Assembly: GCA_025084515.1 (NCBI GenBank)
Contig: JAJAGP010000282.1
Coordinates: 310,001-374,000 of the forward strand
Length of the DNA: 64,000 bases
Reading direction: 5' to 3'
Source of the DNA: Ancistrus triradiatus
Taxonomy: Eukaryota > Chordata > Actinopteri > Siluriformes > Loricariidae
How positions within the stretch are numbered: position 1 is the first letter of the stretch; each line of letters opens with the position of its first letter. The translations under genes and the position numbers were made by a program. Positions 35,861 through 46,000 of this stretch are shown here, in pieces. The notes below the pieces were generated by a model that was given only the letters and a program-made list of their open reading frames with translations, searched no databases and was not told the DNA's origin.

Positions 35861-36584
35861 ATTGAATGCATTTATATAGTGGTCAGTGTAAGTGGTGGTG
35901 CACCCTCTCTATTGGTCTACAGTATATTATCACCTACACATGCTGCATAATACATTACATTTTACATTTACAGCATTTAGCAGACGCCCTTATCCAGAGC
36001 GACTTACAATTGATACAGTCTTACAATCCAAGCAATTGTGGGTTAAGGGTCTTGCTCAAGGGCCCAACAGTGGCAGCTTGGCAGAGGTGGGATTTGAACC
36101 CTGGACCTTCTGGTCAATAGTCCAATACCTTACCCACTAGGCTACCACAGTCCCACGTAATTAATACATGTAACCACAAACAACAGCAAAAGATAAATAT
36201 ACTTTGCTGCTTCAACTTTGGTGCTTCAACGTATCCACGTTCAAGTGTTGAAGGCTAAATTTGGGCAGTTTTGAAGGAGTCCATTACACTATTACAGAAC
36301 CACCAGTGAAAAGAGCCTGGTCATAAACTTGCAAAGGTGGCATCATTAAGCACTGTTCACCCACAGCCATATGATTGGTTTATATGTTTGTTCATTTATT
36401 TATTTAACATCATGAGCATCACTGGCTATTCATGCCAGTGGTTATATCAATACTAGGCAGACACACTCACACTGGGGGCAATTTGGAGCAACCAGTTAAC
36501 CTGGCACATGTTTTTGAATGTGGGAGGAAACCAGAGTACACCTGGGGAGGACATACAACCACATAGTGGGTCTCTGGAGCTGTG
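35861..36584 (+). repeat. Local duplication, block A copy 1
   Basis: Aligns almost throughout with 38384-38872 (ATTGAATGCATTTATATAGT at the start, GGTCTCTGGAGCTGTG at the end), apart from a SINE present only here. Confidence 0.9.
35956..36161 (-). mobile_element. tRNA-derived SINE with target duplication, absent from the duplicate block
   Basis: Full-length copy flanked by TAATACAT (35948-35955, 36162-36169). The duplicate of the surrounding sequence at 38384-38872 has a single TAATACAT near 38466 and no SINE, so this is a filled/empty site pair. Confidence 0.9.
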
Positions 36585-36620
36585 CAGAGACCAAGCCTAA
36601 CCACTTGTGCCACCCTAGTG
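36425..36620 (-). repeat. Second tRNA-like SINE family
   Basis: Minus-oriented copy containing the inverse of GTTTCCTCCCACA-type sequence (GGGAGGAAACCAGAGTACAC). Most of it is repeated in the duplicate block at 38715-38872. Confidence 0.5.
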
Positions 36621-37046
36621 ATTAGTATGAAATGCCCTGATTAAGTCAGGATTATAACAGTATACTTCAGAATATATTTAAGTCAACCATGTTGTGTCAG
36701 CGTGAGGAAAGTGGATACGGGTTGATGAATTTTTTATTGCAGGCTAACTATCACCTGCTCCAGTGCAGAGTATTAGAGACTCTGCAGCATTGCTCCTCTA
36801 TTCCACAGCATGGATATCTTTGTAAGTATTGGCTGACCATACCAAAACAGACATATAGGGGCAAATTCAGACATTATGCAGCACAGCAGATCTGATAATT
36901 AACTAGATATGTAGAAGGATTAAAATAAAAAAAACTATAGTTCAGTGAAGGGGGATGCCCATTATGAGCCACAGTTCAACTGTTCCCTAACATGGAGGCC
37001 TAAAGTGTTTATGGTTGGCTAGGAGGAAACTGACAGAGAATCCACG

Positions 37047-40000
37047 ATGGAGAGAGCACCGACTGATTCAGCTGAGAAGAAAAAGGGCCTACAAGACCTT
37101 CTGAGAGAGCAAATGGAAATGCACATCAAAGGTATATGTGTGTGTGCGTCCACACTTTGGACAGGTTTGAAATGTCAGTGGTAGAATGTCATGATGGATT
37201 TGTAACCAACAAGGTTACAAAAACCAACAAGGTTTTTTTCTGTACTCTAATAAATTCCTTCACAGGCTGTTTTGAAGAGTTGTCAAGATACACACTACAC
37301 AGGCAAACTTTACCAAAGTCAGTGCCAGGGATACTGTTTGAAGTCAGACTACCGGTGCTTGATATTTGATTTGCAGTGGAGCTCTGAAGCTAAAGTGGCT
37401 AACGAGTAATGCAAGTCTGTCTCACATAAAATCTTTTTGTAAATATATACCCACATATTTGCTTCAAACTGTATCCAGTTCTAAGGTAATGACAAGCAGA
37501 CAAGCCATTGTGATTTAAGACACAGTAAAATTTAATGTAATTCTAAATGTGTCTGATTGTGACTACTAAACTGCCTAAAATGTCAATGTAGTGTGTTTGC
37601 TGTCCCGTTGACAGTCACTATACATTGTGTGTGCGTCTTGGCATTACTTTTACTCCTCTCATTAACAAATGAGACAAAAATAATACTTGGTCACTCATTT
37701 ATTGTGGATATTATTCATGTTACATATCTGCGAGTGGCAAAAATATGTGAATCTCTAGGATTAACAATTAAACTGAAAGTGAAACTCGAGTCAGGTGTTC
37801 CAGTTCAATGGGATGACAATCAGGTGAGCGTGAGACACTGTTTTAAAGAACAGGGTCTGTCAAAGTCCGATCTTCACATTTGTGGAAGTGTATCATGGCA
37901 CATAAATATTAGATTTTTCAGAAGCAGAGAAAAAGAGTTATCCATGCTTATCAAAGGTTACAAAACGATCTCTAAGGGTTTGGACTCCAACAATCCACAG
38001 TCAGACAGATTGTGTACAAAACAAAATAAAGTGAAAAATTACAGTGACGTGCATTCTTAAACATACCTCATTTGTTTGCCTTGGTCCTATGCAGGGAAAG
38101 TATGAATCTGATCATGGCTGTTTGAGTTTAATTGTATTTTGTGTTTGTAGTTGTAAGCTCAGAGAGAGTGGCGTGACCTGTGTTTATATTAAAACTCCTT
38201 GTTAGTTACGTTTCTTGCCCTTATAGCCATTGTATCACCGTAGTGATAATGAATAGGAAAGGGGTTGGATTTAATAATATGCTACAAACGGTTTTGACAA
38301 AATTTGACTGCAAATACCAAGGACTGAACTTGAATTTGTTTATGTATTAAAGTTCATAGTGCTACTTATATTCTTCTTATCAAATTGAATGCATTCATAT
38401 AGTGGTCAGCATAAGTGGTGGTGCACCCTCTCTTTTGGTCTATAGTAACACCTACACATGCTGTATAATACATGTACCCACAAACAACAGCAAAAGATAA
38501 ATATACTTTGGTGCTTTAGTATCCACGTTCAAGTGTTGAAGGCTAAATTTGGGCAGTTTTGAAGGAGTCCATTACACTATTATAGAACCACCAATGAAAA
38601 GAGCCTGGTCAAAAACTTGCAAAGGTGGCATCATTAAGCACTGTTCACCCACAGCCATATGATTGGTTTGTATGTTTGTTCATTTATTTATTTAACTTCG
38701 TGAGCATCAATGGCTATTCATGTCAGTGGTTATATCAATACTAGGCAGACACACTCACACTGGGGGCAATTTGGAGCAACCAGTTAAGCTGGCACATGTT
38801 TTTGAATGTGGGAGGAAACCAGAGTACACCTGGGGAGGACAAACAACCACATAGTGGGTCTCTGGAGCTGTGTAGTGAGAAAAAGAGTTATCAATGCTCA
38901 TCAAACTGGAAAAGTTTGATGGAAAAAACTATCTCCGCAGGGTTTGGACTCCACCAATCCACAGTCAGACAGATTATGTACAAAACAAAATAATGTGAAC
39001 AATTACAGTGACGTGCATTTTGTATCTTGTCACTTCCCCAGAATTTGTGTCTGGTCAATTTGGTATTTTCCTCCATCATAAATATCGCGTTGGTCATCTA
39101 CAGGACATATGTTTCACAACTTAGAACTAATCAAAGTAAATAAAAGCATAAAATGAATGATAACTGGTTTCGTTGGCTTGTAATTTGTTTATTAAGTCGT
39201 AACATTAGTCATGTCTTGGGTGGATCTGCCCAGACATAGAAAATGAATATGATTAGAACAGTGTTTCTCAATCCTGCTCCTGGCGCCCCACCGCTCTGTA
39301 TGTTTTAGTGTTTTCCTGCTCCCAACACACCTGATCAAACTACTCAGCTCTTTAACAAGCCCGCTACTGAGCGAAAGTGGGTGTGTATAAACAGGATAAA
39401 GCACTAAATTGTGCAGAGCGGTGGAGCGCCAGGACCAGGATTGAGAAACACTGGATTAAAAGTAAATCTTGTGATGGTTCTGATCTGACTTTTCATGTCT
39501 GACTGGTCAGATCTGAATTGACTGGCTATAGAAAACAAAAGAAATGAAAACTAAGTGTAATTTTGTCATTGTCATGTGTCATCATTTCATGACTGCCCCA
39601 CACCCCAACCCACACACACTTGTGCATTATTGCATGTGTCTGTGCTGTCACACCCTGTATAGCATCACGCCCAATTAATAGTGGGAGTCAGCTGTATAAA
39701 AGGAGGCTTGGTCCTATGCAGGGAAAGTATTAATCTGATCATGGCTGTTTGAGTTTAATCGTATTTTTTGTTTGTAGTTGTAAGCTCAGAGAGTGGTCTA
39801 ACTTGTGTTTATATTAAAGTACCTTGTTACTTACGCTTTTTGCCCTTACAGCCATTGTATCATCATAGTGATAATGAATGGGAAAGGGATTGAATTTTAA
39901 AAAACACGACAAATGGTTTTGACCAAATTTGACTGCAAATAGCAAGAACTGAACTTGGATTTGCATGCAACAGGTGGGTTAAATGCCCAAATGTTTATGT

Positions 40001-43000
40001 AATAAAGTTCTTACCACTTACTTCAGGCCCTCAGCCCCCCATGCTCCTACTGACCACAGCTGTCTGTCTGCTCTTAATGTCCTCTTGTTTGAAATAAAAA
40101 AAAATATTGTCACCTACCATAGACATCATGGGCAACCAGTAAACTTTTTTCCTTAGCACTATTTGCTATAATATTTTGCAAAATAACAAAAGTTTCATAG
40201 AGTTCAAAGCAGAATTGTTCAGTAAAGCAAATGTATGGTGACGATAAAGTAGATCCAGTTGAGCTTACTTTGGTTAAACATTTACATTTAGGAGAGTTAT
40301 TTGCATTATCAAGACTGATTTGCAACTGATACAATCTTACAGTCCAGGTAAATTGGGGTTAAAGTCCCAACGTGTTGTGATTAAGGACCCACGGTTGTTT
40401 GGCAGAGGGAGTTGTAACATTTGTGAACACTGCTACTGTGTGAAGTGCTTTAATTAAAATGTGATTATGTAGCTTATCAATGCCTTTCAAAGCATGTATG
40501 TGAGGATTTGGCCATATATTTGTGGAAGATTTTGAATGAGACAAACTTGCTAGCTTGTAGCTTCAGTGCAAAAAAACAAATAAATGCTAGACACAAAACA
40601 TAGCTTGGTGGATCAAATACAGTTGGGGTAAGGATAAATATGTGAAAGCTGAATTATTCCTACAGTAGTTTGAAAAAGTGTTGGCCCCTTTCCTGATTTC
40701 CTATCTTTTTGCATGTTTGTCAGTGTTTCGGAACATCAAACCAATTTAAGTATTAGTCAAAGACAACACAAGTAAACGCAAAATGCAGTTTTTAAATGAA
40801 GGTGTTTATTATTAAGGGAGAAAAAAAAAAAACACAAACCTACATGGCCCTGTGTGAAAAAGTGATTGCCCCCCTTGTTAAAACATAACTTAACTATGGT
40901 TTATCACACCTGAGTTCACTGTCTCCAGCCACGCTCAGGCCTGATTATTACCACACCTGTTCTCAATCAGGACATCACTTAAATAGGATCTGCCTGACAA
41001 AGTGAAGTACACCAAAAGATCCTTAAAAACTACACATCACGCCGAGATCCAAAGAAATTCAAGAACAATTGAGAAAGAAAGTAATTTAGATCTATCAGTT
41101 TGGAAAGGGTTATAAAGCCAATTCTAAAGCTTTGCGACTCCAGCGAACCACAGTGAGAGCCATTATCCACAAATGAGGAAGACATGGAACAGTGGTGAAC
41201 CCTCCCAGCAGTGGCCGGCTGACCAAAATTACCCCAAGAGCGCAGCGATGACTCATCCAAGACGTCACAAAAGACCCCACAACAACATCCAAAGAACTGC
41301 AGTCCTCACTTGTCTCAGTTAAGGTCAGTGTTCATGCCTCCACCATAAGAAAGAGACTGGGCAAAAATGGCCTGAATGGCAGAGTTACAAGACGAAAACA
41401 CTGCTGACCAAAAAGAACATTAAAGCTCGTCTCAATTTTTCCAGAACACATCTTGATGATCCGCAAGACTTTTGGGAAAACATTCTGTGGCCTGACAAGA
41501 CAAAAGTTGAACTCTTTGGAAGGTGTGTGTCCCATTGCATCTGGTGTAAAAGTAAGAACGCATTTCAGAAAAAGAACATTATAGCAACAGTAAATATGGT
41601 GGTGGTAGTGTGATGGTCTGGGGCTGTTTTGCTGCTTCAGGACCTGGAAGACTTGCTGTGATAAATGGAACTATGAATTCTGCTATCTACCAAAAAATCC
41701 TGAAGGAGAATGTCCGGCCAACTGTTCATGACCTCAAGCTGAAACGAACTTGGGTTCTGCAGCACGACAATGATCCAAAACACACCAGCTGAAAAATGGC
41801 TGAAGAGAAACAAAATGAAGACTTTGGAGTGGCCTAGTCAAAGTCCTGACCTGAATCCTATTGAGATGCTGTGGCATGACCTTAAAAAGGCGGTTCATGC
41901 TGGAAACCCCTCCAGTGTGGCTGAATTACAACAATTCTGCAAAGATGAGTGGACAACTTCCTCCACAAAAAATAGGAAATCAGGAAGGGGGCAAACACTT
42001 TTTCACACCACACCATCTGATTCTGCTTACAGAGGGCCGAGTCAGTGTGGAGAGGAACCAGGAGAGCATCAGCTACATAAAGGGACTCAAAATGGAACTG
42101 CACAGAGTGGAGGAAAGCCAGGAGGATGCACTTAAAGAATCCCAACAATCAGGACAAGTATGTACAGGATTTAGAAGAGTGTTCTGTGTTTCTCCCACAT
42201 CCCAATCTGTTTTAACCACCACTCATCCAGGTTAGTATTGCGAGGGGTTTGGAATCTGGGTCCCTGAAATCACAGGGCACAGACAAGCATGTACCCTGAA
42301 CAGGGTGCCAGCCTGTGGCTGGTTAAGAGTCACTGTTGCAGAGCTGGGGAATGATCTCCCCGTCTTGCCTCACCTCCCTCAGACTCCGAAAACTGTGCCT
42401 GTGTGAAGGCGGACATGGCTGAAAGGCACTGTCGAGTAATACCCCCCATTAAATAATACTTTTCTTTATTAATGGCCACTGGAAATAAGTGAGAGCCAGG
42501 ATTATGGTCTGCTGAGAAATGTGCAAGATTAACATGTAATGTGAAAGTTCACAGTTGACAGATGTCAGATCAGATGTCTGATATCAGTTGAAAGTTGACA
42601 GATCAATATGTAACATTTACCATATTCTATTGAACATATCATTCACAATCATTTAATTGCTTACACTGAATCTGCCCACCAGTTTGAGTCACGCTGTCCA
42701 ATGGAGTACTCCACACTAATGGAGCAGTTGAGGAATCTAAAGGAAGATCATGAGAAAATCATTCAGGAGGAACTTCTGAAGATGGAAGGCGAGCTCCAGG
42801 AAGAGCAGGTGGGAGTGTACCTTTAGTACTAACCCTCAACATAGATTGTAATGATCTCTTCTTGCTAGTATTGTACTGTATAAAGTACATCTGATGGTGT
42901 TTTAGATCATATATATGCAGAATCTAAAGGGTTCACAAACTTGAAGCACCACTGGAAGGTCCACATCCACTATGACCCTGACCAGGTTGAAGCAGTTGGT

Positions 43001-46000
43001 GTATCAAGTCAAGTCAAATTAATTTATGTCGTGCTTTTTACAACACAGCAGTGTCTCAAAGCAGCTTTGCAAATATATTGGCTCAAAGCCCTTGAGGAAG
43101 CCTGAGGTGACAGTGGCAAGGAAAAACTCCCCAAACCTTACAGGGAAGAAACATTGGGAGGAATAAGACTCAATAGACTCACACCGTGCCTGTGAGCCAA
43201 ACTCGGTGCGACAAAGGGCACGAGGCAGGAACAACTCTGGATATTGCACCAGTCCATCACAGGGCACATACATTCACACACATACACACTAGAGCCACTT
43301 TGGCATAATCCATTAACCAAAAGCATGTCTTTGGACTGTGGGAGGAAACTGGAGCACCCGGAATAAACCCACATGAATATGGGGACTCTACACACTCCAT
43401 CTGGGATCAAACCCAGGACCTTCTCGCTGTGAGTTGACAGTGCTACCCACTGAGCCACCGTGCCATCCGGCATAATTTCAGTGTGTTTGCGATATGACAA
43501 TAAAACTGAATCTAAATCTAAAAACTTCCCTGGCCTTATGGTTCCAGGACACCACTGAACTTTCATTCAGTGTTAGGACACCAAGCACAAATAAAACCTC
43601 AATTCGCCAGAGATGCAATACAAAATATCCAGCCTCTGGTAATGTTGGGTATGAACTGCACATTGTATGTCCAGTGACTGATATTCTGGTGTATAAGACT
43701 ATGAGTATGTGTTCTACCTCACCAGAGGTTTTCCAGTCTCAGGACTGCTCTGGGATGTTGGTTGGTAGGGCTGTTACTGGTACTAATACACTAAATCTTA
43801 TATATTCAGTTCTATTCACTCATTATTAATAAGTTAAGCAGCAATGTCAGCTCAACAAAATTAACTATGTAGATTTTGTGCAAATGTATTAGCCTGACGA
43901 TCTGTGAGCTACACAAATTTAGGCTGACAAGATTCTTGTTCATCCTAGTATGATTAGAAATAATGGCATCTATGAACAAGGAACCCAAAGTGCTCTTGCA
44001 AAGGCTATGCAAAGTGAGTCCACAAGTTCAATCTGCTAATGATTCAGTGATGATTTGTCAAGACCTGCACTATTCGTCACCTCCTAGATCATAACCAGCG
44101 ACATAATATACTGAAACCTTTTTACCTTTACCAGTTTACCTTAGCTAGTGTGCTTTGTCTTGTCTACTGTTGATCTACACCATGTTTACTGAATTGAACT
44201 AAAAGAAGATCCTCTGTTCGTCTAGTCAGAAGGGATGGAAGGTGAAGTGGTGTACCTGAACAGGGAGAGGCATGTCTTGGTGCTTCAGATTGAGGCTTTG
44301 CGCAGGGAGAATCAGCAGGCTGAGGCAGCACTGAAGTCTCAGTACACACTACACCAGAGGGAATTACAATCACTAAGAGAGGAGTGCCTGGAGGTGATGG
44401 CTCAAACTTTTCATAAACCGTTGTATGTTTATCAACAGTGTGACAATTAAGAAACAGGTTTCCCCAACATGAACTATATGTGTTTGGGTATACAGAGAAC
44501 AAGGGACACATACAATGCAATCGGAAAGTCTTCTGACCCTTTCACTTTTTGCACAATTTGTTATGTTGAGGACTTGTGCTAAAATAAAATAAAAAAATGG
44601 GGGAGAAATGGGCAGCCTCCACTGACTGAAGTCGACTTGAGGTAAAGTGGGGTAAAAAAGTATTTAGTCAGTCACTGATTGTGCAAGTTCTCCTACTTAG
44701 AAAGATGAGAGAGGTCTGTAATTTTCATCATAGGTACACTTCAACTATGAGAAACAAAATGAGAAAAAAAAAGCCAGGAAATCACATCGTAGGATTTTTA
44801 AAGAATTTAATTGTAAATCATGGTGGAAAATAAGTATTTGGTCACCCACAAGCAAGCAAGATTTTTTGCTCTCACAGACCTGTAACTTCTTCTTTAAGAA
44901 GCTCTTCTGTCCTCCCCTCGTTACCTGTATTAACGCCACCTGTTTGACCTCGTTATCTGTATAAAAGACACCTGTCCCACAGCCTCAAACAGTCAGACTC
45001 CAAACTCAAGATCAAAGAGCTGTCAAAGGACACCAGGACGAAAATTGTAGACCTGCACCAGGCTGGGAAAAGTGAATCTACAATAGGCAAGCAGGTTGGT
45101 GTGAATAAATCAACTGGGAGAGCGAGCATTGTATGAAAATGGAAACACATACAAGACCATTGATAATCTCCGTCGATCTGGGGGCTCCACGCAAGATCTC
45201 ATCCCGTGGGGGTCAAAATGATCATGAGGATCATGAACAGTGAGAGCAAAAATACCAGAACTACACGAAGGTACCTGATGAATGACCTGCAGAGAGCTGG
45301 GACCAAAGTAACAAAGGCTACCATCAGTTACACACTACACAAGACGGGACTCAGATCCTGCAGTGCCAGGCGTGCCCCCCTGCTTAAGCCAGTACATGTC
45401 CAGGGCCCGTCTGAAGTTTGCCAGAGAGCATATGGATGATCCAGAAGAGGATTGGAAGAATATCATATCGTCAGATGAAACCAACATAGAACTTTTTGGG
45501 AAAAACTCAACTGGTCGTGTTTGAATGCTGAGTTGCATCCCAAGAACACCATGTCTACTGTGAAGCATGGGGGGTGGAAACATCATGCTTTGGAGCTGTT
45601 GTTCTGTAAAAGGGGACAGGACGACTGATCTGTGTTAAGGGAAGAATGAACGGGGCCATGTATCGTGAGATTTTAAGCCAAAACCTCCTTCCATCAGTGA
45701 GAGCATTGAAGATGGAACGTGGCTGGGTCTTCCAGCATGACAATGATCCCAAAAAACACACCGCTCAGGCAACAAAGGAGTGGTTCTGTAAAAAGCATTT
45801 AAAAGGTCCTGGAGTGGCCTAGCCAGTCTCCAGACCTCAACCCCATAGAAAATTTGTGGAGGGAGTTGAAAAGTCCGTGTTGCCCCCAAAACATCACTGC
45901 TCTAGAGGAGATCTGCATGGAGGAATGGGCCAAAATAGCAGCTACAGTGTGTGCTAACCTGGTGAAGACTTACAGGAAACGTTTGACCTCTGTCATTGCC

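Noticed and set aside
41770..42235. Long ORFs spanning the Tc1 end and exon 2 of the coiled-coil gene
   Set aside because: They cross the intron-exon boundary. The spliced model with acceptor at 42032 explains the coding part, and the rest is transposase.
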